Notes: a model not told the origin generated them from the sequence alone. A DNA stretch of 64,000 nucleotides from an uncultured Flavobacteriaceae bacterium (GCA_947501845.1 CANMXP010000003.1:248001-312000), one strand, 5' to 3'. Counted from the first letter of the stretch, positions 22,689 to 31,479 are shown. A program made the numbers and translations.

Positions 22689-22740
22689 GTCACTTCGAGT
22701 AAATTTGAGAAGTGAAACGGAACAAATTTGTATCGAGAAG
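22689..22740. repeat. Repeat copy A1, upstream of the GIY-YIG gene
   Basis: Begins GTCACTTCGAGTAAATTT and ends AAATTTGTATCGAGAAG; an imperfect palindrome of 52 bases. It matches copy A2 at 23126-23176. The end GTATCGAGA (22730-22738) is the exact reverse complement of TCTCGATAC at 23049-23057, on the other side of the gene. Confidence 0.8.
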
Positions 22741-22754
22741 TCAATTCTTAAATT

Positions 22755-23048
22755 ATGAAAGCATATTATGTTTATATTTTAAAATGTTCTGACGGTACTT
22801 ATTATACTGGGTTTACTTCAAATTTAGAACAACGTTTTATAGCTCACAAAGGAGGAAAACATAAGGATAGTTATACTTATTCAAGAAGACCCTTGTCTTT
22901 GGCTTATTATGCTGAATTTACTGATCCAGGCCTGGGAATTGCAACCGAAAAGCAAATAAAAAAATGGTCTAAGAAGAAAAAGGAAGCTTTGATAAACAAT
23001 GCGTATGAAAAATTACCAAACCTTTCAAAGAAAAATTTCAAAAAATAG
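22755..23048 (+). CDS. Small GIY-YIG endonuclease family protein
   Basis: 97 residues, the minimal single-domain GIY-YIG fold. Tyr-Val-Tyr (5-7) and Tyr-Tyr-Thr-Gly (16-19) stand for the GIY...YIG signature. The catalytic Arg is Arg27 (EQRFIAHK) and the metal-binding Glu is Glu65 (IATEKQIKKW). A Lys-rich C-terminus (WSKKKKEALI to SKKNFKK) may bind nucleic acid. These small proteins (often called UPF0213/YhbQ-like) have no settled role. Here the gene is framed by 9-bp inverted repeats that begin directly after the stop codon and end 16 bases before the start. That suggests the nuclease acts on, or moves with, these repeats. Confidence 0.9.
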   Translation: MKAYYVYILKCSDGTYYTGFTSNLEQRFIAHKGGKHKDSYTYSRRPLSLAYYAEFTDPGLGIATEKQIKKWSKKKKEALINNAYEKLPNLSKKNFKK

Positions 23049-23088
23049 GTCTCGATACTATTCTGTAAAAAAACAGAATCACTCGACC
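23046..23088. repeat. Repeat hairpin B at the end of the GIY-YIG gene
   Basis: AGGTCTCGATACTATTCTGT, a six-A loop, ACAGAATCACTCGACCT. The inner stem ATTCTGT/ACAGAAT is perfect and the outer stem is imperfect. It starts within the stop codon of the GIY-YIG gene. It carries TCTCGATAC in the opposite orientation to the GTATCGAGA of copies A1 and A2. Confidence 0.75.
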
Positions 23089-23125
23089 TGACAACCTAGT
23101 TCGTAATTTGGTTTAGAGTTTTATT

Positions 23126-23176
23126 GTCACTTCGAGTAATTTTATTGAGTGAGCGAAATTAAATTGTATCGAGAAG
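23126..23176. repeat. Repeat copy A2, downstream of the GIY-YIG gene
   Basis: Begins GTCACTTCGAGTAATTTT and ends AAATTGTATCGAGAAG. It has the same orientation, ends and length as copy A1 (22689-22740), with differences mainly in the centre. It stops two bases before the stop codon of the convergent gene. Confidence 0.8.
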
Positions 23177-23178
23177 GC

Positions 23179-24072
23179 TTATTTCCTCTCTAATCTCACT
23201 TTTTCAATCATATTAACAGTATTTTCATCATCAGGTTTTATACTTAGTGCTTTGTAATAGTTTTTAAGAGCATCTATATAATTTTTAGTCATAAAATAAG
23301 CTTCTCCCAAGCTATCATATGTATTATACTTATAAGGAAAAATCTTTGTGTTTAAATCAAAAATATATAAGGCCTTTTTGGTTTGCTTAGAACTTAAAAG
23401 CGAATAGCCATACGTGTTAAGTTCTTTACTTCCTTTTACAAGCTCTGCTAACTTAGAAACTAATTTGGGTTCTTCTAATTTTAAATTACTTATGGATTTG
23501 GAGTTGAGTAAATTATCTATATAATTAACACCCATATAATTTGAAGTATATGTTTCATTAGAAACAATCTTAAGAATATCACGTTCTAAAGTTTCCTTGG
23601 GAGACTCTACAATTCGATTAATTTCTTTACCATCTTTATAAAAAATAAAAGTGGGCACGCGATGTATATTTAAGCCTTTTTCTTCATGATTCGGGCTTTG
23701 TTTATAAGCTTCATCAGTTCTGTTAACTGCGATGGCTTTTAATTGAATTTCTGGAAAATTGGCAGCATCTAAAACTTTATAAAATCTAGGAACTTCTCGT
23801 TTGCTATCACGACACCAGGTTCCTAAAAACACCTTGATTTCATAATCTTTTAATGAGGTTTTTAATAGCTTCACAACTTTTTTATTAACCAAGTAATCCT
23901 TGTAGTTTTTATAAAACCATTTATTAAAGCTGTTTTTTGTTAATCCGTTTCTGTTTATTTCACCAAGTAAAAGGGGGGTGCCCTTCTCATCTAAAGAAAG
24001 ATTGTTTAATGTTTGAGAAAATCCTAAGTGTAGTGTAAATAAAAGGGTCAAGCAGATAATTGTTTGTTTCAT
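23179..24072 (-). CDS. Secreted thioredoxin-like protein with TPR domain
   Basis: 297 residues. A Sec signal peptide (MKQTIICLTLLFTLHLGFSQ, cleavage near residue 20) directs it to the periplasm. A thioredoxin fold follows, with FLGTWCRDSKREVPRF (near residue 80) in place of CxxC. Only one Cys remains, so disulfide chemistry is altered. The C-terminal about 90 residues contain tetratricopeptide repeats (AYFMTKNYIDALKNYYKALS). It may be a periplasmic scaffold or monothiol protein. The gene is divergent from the sensor kinase gene, and its 3' end abuts a repeat copy. Confidence 0.85.
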   Translation of the reverse strand: MKQTIICLTLLFTLHLGFSQTLNNLSLDEKGTPLLLGEINRNGLTKNSFNKWFYKNYKDYLVNKKVVKLLKTSLKDYEIKVFLGTWCRDSKREVPRFYKVLDAANFPEIQLKAIAVNRTDEAYKQSPNHEEKGLNIHRVPTFIFYKDGKEINRIVESPKETLERDILKIVSNETYTSNYMGVNYIDNLLNSKSISNLKLEEPKLVSKLAELVKGSKELNTYGYSLLSSKQTKKALYIFDLNTKIFPYKYNTYDSLGEAYFMTKNYIDALKNYYKALSIKPDDENTVNMIEKVRLERK

Positions 24073-24268
24073 AATTTTGATTGTTTACCCCAAAAATAGA
24101 TGGTTATGCTATGCAACTCCAGAAAAAAGGATAGCTTACTTATTTAATAATGCGAATGTTTATGACTTGTTTACAAACGACATTTTTGACGTTGGTAACT
24201 ACAAAACTGATTTTTGTACATATTCTTTGATAGTTAAGGCTTTTCTGTTTACTTTTCATCTAGATAAT

Positions 24269-25249
24269 ATGACTTTTATAAAAAAACATAGCTCACAAAT
24301 TTTGGTACATATCCTGTTTTGGATGTTGTTCGTATTTGTGTCCTTGTTTTTGTTTTCAGATTTTTATTGGAAACAAAACCCTTTTCTTCAGTACCTCACT
24401 CTTTTGGTCATCATCGTATATGGAAACAATGTATTACTGCTCCCTTTTTTTGTTAAGAAGAAAATGTACATACTTTACACTTTTGTATTTGCAGCTATTT
24501 CATTTTTGGCAACCCAATTATATTGCTATGCGTTTGCTAAATGTGGGTGTACTATTTTTAAGTGCTTGAGTGATTATTTATGGCAATCGTTAGTGCCACT
24601 AATTTTCTTTTCTTTTATATGGATGTTATACCGTTTTATTGATAAAGAAAATGAAGTTGAAACCATTAAAAAAGAGCATGTTGAAATGGAACTGAAGTTT
24701 TTAAAATCACAGATAAATCCTCATGTATTATTTAATAATTTGAATACAATCTATTCGTATTCATTAGAAAAACCTAACGAAGTACCAGAGATGATTTTAA
24801 TGCTGTCAGACAATTTGAAGCATGTTTTATATGAAAGTAATTCTAAAACCATTTCTTTAGAAAAAGAGATACAATTTATAGATAACTATATAAAATTTCA
24901 AGAAATTAGAACGGAAGGTGTTAAGCAAATTCATTACAAAAAAGAAATAGATGCTAATAAGTATCAAATAGCGCCACTGCTCTTAATAACCATTATAGAA
25001 AATGCGTTTAAGCATAGTACCTTACATAGTGATATTTCAATTTCGATTAAAGTTGCAAATGATACTTTAGAATGTGTTTGTGAAAACGACTATGATAAAG
25101 AAAAAGTAAGCCCCGCCGATTTTAGAATCGGGTTACAAAATTTAGAGAAGAGACTCGAACTTATTTATAAGGATACTTATGAATTTAGAATTGATAAAAA
25201 CGATACATTTAAGGTTTACTTAAGACTCAATTTTCTAATAGATAATTAA
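24269..25249 (+). CDS. LytS-type sensor histidine kinase
   Basis: 326 residues from the ATG at 24269. The open frame extends to 24077, but that part is not protein-like and overlaps the divergent promoter region. Four hydrophobic helices occupy residues about 8-120. The His_kinase (LytS) domain has INPHVLFNNLNTIYSYS (His about 152). The usual NPHFLFN is slightly changed (Val for Phe). The C-terminal HATPase has ENAFKHS and GLQNLEKRLELIY. The signal is unknown. It forms a pair with the LytTR regulator, only 3 bases downstream. Confidence 0.92.
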   Translation: MTFIKKHSSQILVHILFWMLFVFVSLFLFSDFYWKQNPFLQYLTLLVIIVYGNNVLLLPFFVKKKMYILYTFVFAAISFLATQLYCYAFAKCGCTIFKCLSDYLWQSLVPLIFFSFIWMLYRFIDKENEVETIKKEHVEMELKFLKSQINPHVLFNNLNTIYSYSLEKPNEVPEMILMLSDNLKHVLYESNSKTISLEKEIQFIDNYIKFQEIRTEGVKQIHYKKEIDANKYQIAPLLLITIIENAFKHSTLHSDISISIKVANDTLECVCENDYDKEKVSPADFRIGLQNLEKRLELIYKDTYEFRIDKNDTFKVYLRLNFLIDN

Positions 25250-25252
25250 AAG

Positions 25253-25945
25253 ATGAATTGTATTATTATAGAAGATGAAATTCCAGCTCAAAAAATTTTA
25301 AAGAGCTTTATTAGCAAAATACCAAGTATTATATTGGTGGACACCTTTAAAGCTGCTATTGAAGCTAATTCGTTTTTAAATAATAATAATGTTGATGTTG
25401 TTTTTCTAGATATTAATCTACCAGATATGTCTGGACTGGATTTTATAAAAACAATTAAAAATCCACCAGCAATTATAATGACTACAGCCTATCCAGAGTA
25501 CGCCGTTAACAGTTTTGAGTTGGATACTATTGTTGATTATTTGGTAAAGCCTTTTTCGTTCGACCGTTTTTTAAAAGCTATTAATAAAGCAAAGGACAGG
25601 ATAGAAGTTCCCGAAAACACTTTAGAAGAAAACAATGACAATACTATTTTTTTAAATGTAGATAAAACACTTCATAAGCTTGTTTTGAGCTCCATATTGT
25701 ACATCGAATCCGATAGAAATTACATAACAGTGGTGACCGAAACCCAAAAATTATCATATATAGATTCATTAAAAAACTGGACAGCAAAACTTCCGGAAAC
25801 CCAATTCATTCAAGTCCATAAATCGTATATCATAAACAGTAAGTTTGTAGATAAGATTTCTGGAAATACCCTTTTTATAAAAGCGAATAAAATTCCTATT
25901 GGCAGAACCTATAAGCAAGAATTATTAAAAGCTCTGGGAGTATAA
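25253..25945 (+). CDS. LytTR response regulator
   Basis: 230 residues. The receiver domain (1-120) has the acidic pocket EDE at 7-9 and the phospho-acceptor Asp in VFLDINLPDMSG (about residue 54), and the Lys in LVKPFSF. A LytTR DNA-binding domain occupies about residues 128-230 (ILYIESDRNYITV, FIQVHKSYIINSKFV, IPIGRTYK). It is 3 bases downstream of its cognate kinase, so they are translationally coupled. LytTR regulators bind direct repeats upstream of target genes; no obvious one was found here. Confidence 0.95.
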   Translation: MNCIIIEDEIPAQKILKSFISKIPSIILVDTFKAAIEANSFLNNNNVDVVFLDINLPDMSGLDFIKTIKNPPAIIMTTAYPEYAVNSFELDTIVDYLVKPFSFDRFLKAINKAKDRIEVPENTLEENNDNTIFLNVDKTLHKLVLSSILYIESDRNYITVVTETQKLSYIDSLKNWTAKLPETQFIQVHKSYIINSKFVDKISGNTLFIKANKIPIGRTYKQELLKALGV

Positions 25946-26040
25946 ACTTTGTACGTTCTTATAAGCATTCACTTCTTTTTCGTCTCTATAATTTTGTAAG
26001 TTGTTATATTTACATAAGGTAATTATTGAAAATTGAGTGT

Positions 26041-26493
26041 ATGAAATTTAGAAAAGCCACCAAAGAAGATATTCCGATTATTGTAGAGATGATTGCAGAT
26101 GATGAGCTTGGAAAGCAAAGAGAAAATTTTAAAATACCGTTACCCACTGAATACCTGCGAGCATTTGATAAAATTGATTCCGATGAAAATCAGGAACTCA
26201 TTGTTGTAGAGGATGAAACCTCTCAAATTATTGGGACTTTGCAACTTAGTTTTATTCAATACCTCACCTATCGTGGAGGTATTAGAGCTCAAATTGAGGC
26301 CGTTCGAATTAAAAAAGATAAAAGAGGGCTAGGTATAGGGAAAATAATGTTCGAATGGGCCATTAAAAGAGCGAAAGCACGAAAAGCACATGTATTGCAA
26401 CTAACTACCGATAAAAAAAGGCCAAAAGCAATTAAGTTTTATAACGATTTAGGGTTTATTCAATCTCATGAAGGTATGAAGATGCATTTTTGA
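26041..26493 (+). CDS. GNAT family N-acetyltransferase
   Basis: 150 residues from the ATG at 26041. An earlier in-frame codon (26026) adds only five residues. Acetyl-CoA-binding motif A is IKKDKRGLGIGKIMFEWAI (R/Q-x-x-G-x-G/A pattern), followed by QLTTDKKRPKAIKFYNDLGF. The substrate cannot be inferred. Its stop overlaps the possible TTG start of the aminotransferase, but the better start there is 26520, 26 bases downstream. Confidence 0.9.
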   Translation: MKFRKATKEDIPIIVEMIADDELGKQRENFKIPLPTEYLRAFDKIDSDENQELIVVEDETSQIIGTLQLSFIQYLTYRGGIRAQIEAVRIKKDKRGLGIGKIMFEWAIKRAKARKAHVLQLTTDKKRPKAIKFYNDLGFIQSHEGMKMHF

Positions 26494-26519
26494 AACAAAT
26501 TAATTTTTTAAGACACTCT

Positions 26520-27662
26520 ATGCAGCATCAATCTAAGCTTCCTAATGTAGGGACTACTATTTTCTCAATTATGAGTAAGTTGTCTAATGAGCATAATGCC
26601 ATTAACTTATCTCAAGGGTTTCCAAATTTTGAAAGCGACCAAAAATTAACCGATCTGGTTAGTAAGGCCATGAATTCTGGGTATAACCATTATGCGCCCA
26701 TGGCAGGAAATGTAGAGTTGAGGGAAGCCATTGCAAAAAAAATAACGTCGTTGTATCATACCAGTTATCATCCTGAAAACGAAATAACCGTAACTGCTGG
26801 TGCAACACAGGCTATTTTTACCATTATTACAACATTTATAAGCCAAGGAGATGAGGTTATCATTTTTAGACCAGCTTACGATAGTTATGAGCCTGCCATA
26901 ACACTTAATGGCGGAAAAGCAGTTTCAATTCAATTGGAAGCACCAAGTTTTAGTATTGATTGGAGTACTGTAGAAGCTAAAATTAACGGTCGGACTAAAA
27001 TGATAATTATAAATACGCCGCATAACCCTACTGGTACGGTATTCTCTAAGGAGGATATGCAGCAATTAGAAAAAATAACAAGAGATACAAACATCATTGT
27101 ATTGAGTGATGAGGTTTATGAGCATATGATTTTTGATGGCGAAAAGCATCAAAGTGCCTGCTTATTTCCCGATTTAAAATCTCGAAGTTTTGTAGTCGCT
27201 TCTTTTTGTAAAACGTTTCATAATACTGGGTGGCGAATAGGGTATTGTTGTGCGCCAAAAACGCTTATGGAGGAATTTATAAAAGTGCATCAGTTTAATG
27301 TTTTTTGCATTCACCATCCAACACAAAAAGGCATTGCAGATTATATGCAAGAACCTAATCATTATTTAGATTTGCCTACTTTTTATCAACGAAAAAGAGA
27401 TTTGTTTCTAAGCCTTATAAAAGATTCCAGATTTAAGTTTACACCATCAAAAGGTACTTATTTTCAAGTATTGGATTATTCAGAAATCACAGAAGAATAT
27501 GATGTGGATTTTGCGAAACGATTAACGATTGAATCTGGAATAGCTTCCATACCATTATCGGTTTTTAATAGTAATAATTTAGATAATAGGGTGCTTCGGT
27601 TTTGTTTCGCGAAAGAAGATGATACTTTAAAAAGAGCAGCAGATGTTTTGAATGGTATTTAA
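26520..27662 (+). CDS. Methionine-type / kynurenine-type aminotransferase (YbdL-like)
   Basis: 380 residues from the ATG at 26520. An earlier TTG at 26490 is possible, but homologues begin near SKLPNVGTTIFSIMSKL. Class I PLP-dependent fold: NLSQGFPNF substrate segment, TVTAGATQAIF, the NTPHNPTG motif, LSDEVYEHMIFDG, and PLP lysine in SFCKTFHNTGWRIGY. This matches the YbdL/KAT III group, which transaminates methionine and glutamine. The omega-amidase gene downstream (28146) fits a glutamine transaminase plus omega-amidase cycle. The substrate preference is inferred from the family and its neighbour. Confidence 0.92.
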   Translation: MQHQSKLPNVGTTIFSIMSKLSNEHNAINLSQGFPNFESDQKLTDLVSKAMNSGYNHYAPMAGNVELREAIAKKITSLYHTSYHPENEITVTAGATQAIFTIITTFISQGDEVIIFRPAYDSYEPAITLNGGKAVSIQLEAPSFSIDWSTVEAKINGRTKMIIINTPHNPTGTVFSKEDMQQLEKITRDTNIIVLSDEVYEHMIFDGEKHQSACLFPDLKSRSFVVASFCKTFHNTGWRIGYCCAPKTLMEEFIKVHQFNVFCIHHPTQKGIADYMQEPNHYLDLPTFYQRKRDLFLSLIKDSRFKFTPSKGTYFQVLDYSEITEEYDVDFAKRLTIESGIASIPLSVFNSNNLDNRVLRFCFAKEDDTLKRAADVLNGI

Positions 27663-27717
27663 GTGACTTTTTAATTGATATATGGTCTAAATCATATAAC
27701 GATTTAAAGAAAATATT

Positions 27718-28167
27718 ATGAAATTATTTGCAGTATTATTGTTTTTAGTTGCGTCATTAACCATACAAGCGCAGGAAGTTAATTTAAATGGAGCTACTTA
27801 TACGGTTAAAGGGAAAGCTGTTTTGAAAGATAATATAGATATAACAAGTAAGTTGTCTGTTGAAGAAAAAAAAGAAATTTTAGAGGCTCTAAAAGAGCAA
27901 AAAGCTTTAAAAGTTGAACGTGCAAAGGCTGATAAAAGGGCAAAAAAGGCTGAAAAAGCTTTAAAAAAGAAAGAAAAAGCGCAATCTAATTTTGATAAAT
28001 CTAGTAGTAGATATAATAAAGCTGTAGCTAAATACGAAAGCTTAAAAAAAAGAGGTAGACTATCGCCAGTTAAAGAGGCTAAATGGATTGAAAAAGTTGA
28101 AAAACTAAGGTATAAAAGAGATAAACTTGAAGTTAAATTAAATAAATGCAAGATCAACTTAAAATAG
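27718..28167 (+). CDS. Secreted Lys-rich coiled-coil protein, function unknown
   Basis: 149 residues. A Sec signal peptide (MKLFAVLLFLVASLTIQAQ) is followed by a small segment and then a long, highly charged helix rich in Lys, Ala and Glu (about residues 48-149). It is predicted to form a coiled coil. I do not recognise a family. It lies between the aminotransferase and the omega-amidase and overlaps the latter by 22 bases. Despite this coupling, its secreted nature makes a direct role in amino acid metabolism unlikely. Confidence 0.75.
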   Translation: MKLFAVLLFLVASLTIQAQEVNLNGATYTVKGKAVLKDNIDITSKLSVEEKKEILEALKEQKALKVERAKADKRAKKAEKALKKKEKAQSNFDKSSSRYNKAVAKYESLKKRGRLSPVKEAKWIEKVEKLRYKRDKLEVKLNKCKINLK

Positions 28168-28925
28168 CGTTAATTCAGTCTGATTTAATTTGGGAAAACC
28201 TGAAACAGAATTTTGAGAATTTTTCTGAAAAAATAGACCGTATTTCAGAGGATGTAGATTTAATAATACTCCCAGAAATGTTTACTACTGGTTTTACTAT
28301 GAATGCAAAAGATGTAGCGGAAACTATGGATGGAGAAACTGTTAAATGGATGAAATCTAAAGCTTTAAGCATAAATGCTGCTATAGTTGGTAGTTTTGTT
28401 GTTTTGGAAGCGAATAACTATTACAATCGATTGCTCTTCGTTGAGCCATCAGGAACAATTAGATACTACGATAAGCGACATACTTTTACATTGGTAGGTG
28501 AAGACAAAATATATACGGCAGGAGCTAAAAAACTAATCGTTGATTACAAAGGGTGGAAGATTTGTCCGTTAATTTGTTATGACTTACGTTTCCCAGTTTG
28601 GGCAAGAAATACCGAAAATTACGATGTGTTATTATATGTTGCCAACTGGCCTAAGCCAAGAATACCTGCTTGGGATGCTTTATTGAAAGCACGTGCTATT
28701 GAGAATATGAGTTATTGCATTGGTGTAAATCGTGTTGGCGTGGATGGTATTAATAGTGAATACTCAGGACATTCTGCAGCTTATGATGTGCTGGGGAATT
28801 TAATCACTTCTATTGAGCCTGAAAAAGAACAAACCCAAATAGCTATCTTAGAAAGAAGGCATATAGAAGCTTACAGGAATAAGCTTAAGTTTTTAGACGA
28901 TAGAGATCTATTTACTCTGAAGTAA
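28146..28925 (+). CDS. Omega-amidase of the nitrilase family (YafV/Nit2-like)
   Basis: 259 residues. The nitrilase catalytic triad is intact: Glu44 (LPEMFTTGF), Lys110 (YYDKRHTF) and Cys144 (PLICYDLRFP). The sequence follows the YafV/Nit2 group that hydrolyses alpha-ketoglutaramate or alpha-ketosuccinamate to alpha-ketoglutarate or oxaloacetate plus ammonia. The nearby YbdL-like aminotransferase supports this: glutamine transamination yields alpha-ketoglutaramate. The start overlaps the preceding gene by 22 bases. Its 3' end overlaps the convergent Ig-like lipoprotein gene by 14 bases. Confidence 0.92.
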   Translation: MQDQLKIALIQSDLIWENLKQNFENFSEKIDRISEDVDLIILPEMFTTGFTMNAKDVAETMDGETVKWMKSKALSINAAIVGSFVVLEANNYYNRLLFVEPSGTIRYYDKRHTFTLVGEDKIYTAGAKKLIVDYKGWKICPLICYDLRFPVWARNTENYDVLLYVANWPKPRIPAWDALLKARAIENMSYCIGVNRVGVDGINSEYSGHSAAYDVLGNLITSIEPEKEQTQIAILERRHIEAYRNKLKFLDDRDLFTLK

Positions 28926-30519
28926 ACTGAAGCGTTTCCGAGATCCCCCAATCTGCCCTAATTTCTATTTCCTTAAAATGGCTAACATGTTCAGGCTGCA
29001 TCTTTTTAAGATAATTTCCTGGATCGTATTTTCCATTGCCATTGGTGTCGTGTATTACACGAATTTGATAAACGCTAGGGTTTAAATTTGTGAAATCTAC
29101 AGGAGCAGCGTTCTCAACAAATTGCTCAAATTCTACATCCCCATTTTTATTGGTTAATTGTATAATAAGAGGAAATTGGGCATTTACTAATGTGAATCGT
29201 GCATAGCCATAATCGGAAGCTTTTTTGGTATTGACATAATAATTTAAAGTGTCATTTTTATTGTCAAAAAAGTCTACAAAAGCTTCAGGGAAGATTTGCA
29301 GATTGTATGCATTATCTTCTTTTTTGTCAAAGTAGAATGCATAGGTATTCATTATGGTGTCAAAATCGGTTGTAAATTCAATTTGAGTAGAATCTTTATC
29401 GATTAGTTTAATTTTAGAAGTATCCATACTAATAAAGGGAGTACTAGCAGAAATTCTAAATGGCTCTTCGTAACGAATGTTACCAGATGGCAATGCTTCA
29501 ATTGTTAGAGAGTCTCTTTCTTGTTTGCTAATTCGTACGGTATGGTCTGTTTCTTGTGTAGGATGACTGACTTTAAAAACAAGTGAATCCACTTCAAGGC
29601 GGGGCTTATACCAGTAGTTAAGACTATCTGTTTTTTTGTCTTTTGTTATGCGGTATTCAAATTCAGGAGGTGTTTCAGATTGAATCTCAATAGCCATGCC
29701 CTCATAATCACCTTCATAGCCGAAAGCGATTTTTTCGCCAGATAATAATTTAGGTCTTGTGGAGTTAAAATCTAAGGCCTCCGAAAATAACTTTAAGGTA
29801 TACAGTGAATCTGTAGGTACCTCAATAAAATCTTTATAAAATGCAATCTGATCTGTTTTTTGTTGAAACTTATTATCCCCATTATTATCTTTTAAGGCAA
29901 CAAGCATATATTTTCCCTCTTTAATATTTTCGATAGAGAATGTTGTCAGGCTATCGAGTGTATTAGTAATATATCTGGGGGTTTCCTTGTAAATAATGGA
30001 GTCGTTGAAAGTAGAATCAACTTCGTATAAAGATACCGAAACAAAGGTTTCAGGTTGTTTTTTTAAGGCATCTACAATAATACCATTTACACTAAGAGAG
30101 TCTATATAATCACCTGTTGATAGTACGTATCTATAATACGGATACGGATTTCCTTCATTATTATCGGCAATACTGTTTCCAAAGTTAAAGGCATAAGTCG
30201 TATTGGGTTGTAAGGTATCGTGAATTTTAATGGTAATATATTTACTTGCACCTCCCAAAGGTGTAACTTCAGGTTGTGTAGTCATAGGAGGTGAAATAAT
30301 GAGTTGCTTTTGCAGGTCTTTAATTTTAACATATTCGTCAAAATATACTCTTATTTCATTACCAGTAAAATTGGTTGAATAATTTTCTGGATCAGATCTA
30401 ATAATAACAGGAGGTGTTTCATCTTTTGGCCCTCCGCCAGGGGTACCACGGTTAGCACAGTTTATAAAAAATAAGCTCAAAAAAATGATTAAAATAAAAT
30501 TTGAAAGAGTTTTGTTCAT
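28912..30519 (-). CDS. Ig-like (Big_5) domain lipoprotein
   Basis: 535 residues from the ATG at 30519, which puts a signal peptide and lipobox (LFFINC) at the N-terminus; an upstream GTG at 30540 is unlikely. After a Gly-rich linker (ANRGTPGGGPKDETPP) comes a Big_5 Ig-like domain (PPVIIRSDPENYSTNFTGNE, about 100 residues). A long beta-rich stretch follows, ending with a segment NGNGKYDPGNYLKK typical of SdrD-like B or DUF-type repeats. It is a predicted outer-membrane or surface lipoprotein found in most flavobacteria. The role is unknown. Confidence 0.85.
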   Translation of the reverse strand: MNKTLSNFILIIFLSLFFINCANRGTPGGGPKDETPPVIIRSDPENYSTNFTGNEIRVYFDEYVKIKDLQKQLIISPPMTTQPEVTPLGGASKYITIKIHDTLQPNTTYAFNFGNSIADNNEGNPYPYYRYVLSTGDYIDSLSVNGIIVDALKKQPETFVSVSLYEVDSTFNDSIIYKETPRYITNTLDSLTTFSIENIKEGKYMLVALKDNNGDNKFQQKTDQIAFYKDFIEVPTDSLYTLKLFSEALDFNSTRPKLLSGEKIAFGYEGDYEGMAIEIQSETPPEFEYRITKDKKTDSLNYWYKPRLEVDSLVFKVSHPTQETDHTVRISKQERDSLTIEALPSGNIRYEEPFRISASTPFISMDTSKIKLIDKDSTQIEFTTDFDTIMNTYAFYFDKKEDNAYNLQIFPEAFVDFFDNKNDTLNYYVNTKKASDYGYARFTLVNAQFPLIIQLTNKNGDVEFEQFVENAAPVDFTNLNPSVYQIRVIHDTNGNGKYDPGNYLKKMQPEHVSHFKEIEIRADWGISETLQFTSE

Positions 30520-30577
30520 TACCAATTTTAAATTTTGCACAAACCTACGTAATTTTAAAGATATAACGGATAACTCA

Positions 30578-31255
30578 TTATGCTATTGCCATGGTGGCGA
30601 TACTTATTTTTATATTTTTTGCTTGGTTTAACACGGCTATACAAGCCTCTAAAGTAGCACCCGTAGTAATGATGTCGTCTACCAACAAGATATGTTTGTT
30701 TTCGATATATTTAGAATCTACAAGCGTAAACAATTCGTCACTATTATTCCAACGCGCTAATCGCTTTTTGTTCACCTGAGATTTAGAAGCAGTTATTTTT
30801 AAAAGAGCATCGGCTTTATAATCAGCGTTTAAAGCTTTAGCAATTTGCTGACCGAATTTTGCAGTTTGATTGTATCCTCTTTTTTTTAATTTCTTTTTAT
30901 GAAGAGGTACAGGAATCACTATATCTATAGATTTATAAGGTACGAGGTTTTTCAATTCGCCTCCCAACCAATCTCCAAGAAACGAACCAATGTTTTCATA
31001 ACCTTTATATTTCAATCTATGAATGAGTTGTTGGACAATACTCTTTTTTTCAAATCGGAAAAGAGCCGTTCCATTTTCAATTTTTGCACGTCCATAAAGT
31101 ACTTTTTCTACTGTATCATCATGGTTAAAATGAAAATTCGTAACAGGTAAGTTATGTCGGCAATCTATACAGATCGTCTTTTCATTATCACTCAATAAAT
31201 TAAGACATGCGTAACATACTTCGGGAAAGAATAAGTTGACTATGGATTTGAACAT
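30578..31255 (-). CDS. comF: ComF family phosphoribosyltransferase-like protein
   Basis: 225 residues. The N-terminal zinc finger has CYAC (about 15-18) and CIDC (about 32-35). The C-terminal type I PRTase-like domain has the PRPP-binding motif ILLVDDIITTGAT (about 191-203) and KKLKKRGYNQTAKFG. ComF proteins support uptake of transforming DNA, where DNA passes into the cytoplasm in competent bacteria. The gene stands alone. It is not followed by other competence genes. It is divergent from glyS. Confidence 0.93.
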   Translation of the reverse strand: MFKSIVNLFFPEVCYACLNLLSDNEKTICIDCRHNLPVTNFHFNHDDTVEKVLYGRAKIENGTALFRFEKKSIVQQLIHRLKYKGYENIGSFLGDWLGGELKNLVPYKSIDIVIPVPLHKKKLKKRGYNQTAKFGQQIAKALNADYKADALLKITASKSQVNKKRLARWNNSDELFTLVDSKYIENKHILLVDDIITTGATLEACIAVLNQAKNIKISIATMAIA

Positions 31256-31479
31256 TTCTTAAAATGGATATGATCAAATATAATGAGTTTTTTAAAAATA
31301 AAGAATTGTCTTACGTATCAAAGTGTTTTCTTTAAAGCGTTTAAGTCTAGCCAATATCACAATCTTGATTTCTAAGCTTCAATACTTCTTATTTTAATTA
31401 GCACACCACCAACAGCTAAAAAAAATGCACATCTCTTGTTATTTTTCAATAAACAAGATGTTAGTTTAAAGCGGTTTTT

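Noticed and set aside
22689-23176. A standard insertion sequence around the GIY-YIG gene
   Set aside because: No transposase and no clear target-site duplication; described instead as a repeat-nuclease unit.
24077-24268. N-terminal extension of the LytS-type kinase frame
   Set aside because: The added 64 residues lack protein-like pattern and occupy the promoter region of the divergent gene. The ATG at 24269 begins a normal membrane segment.
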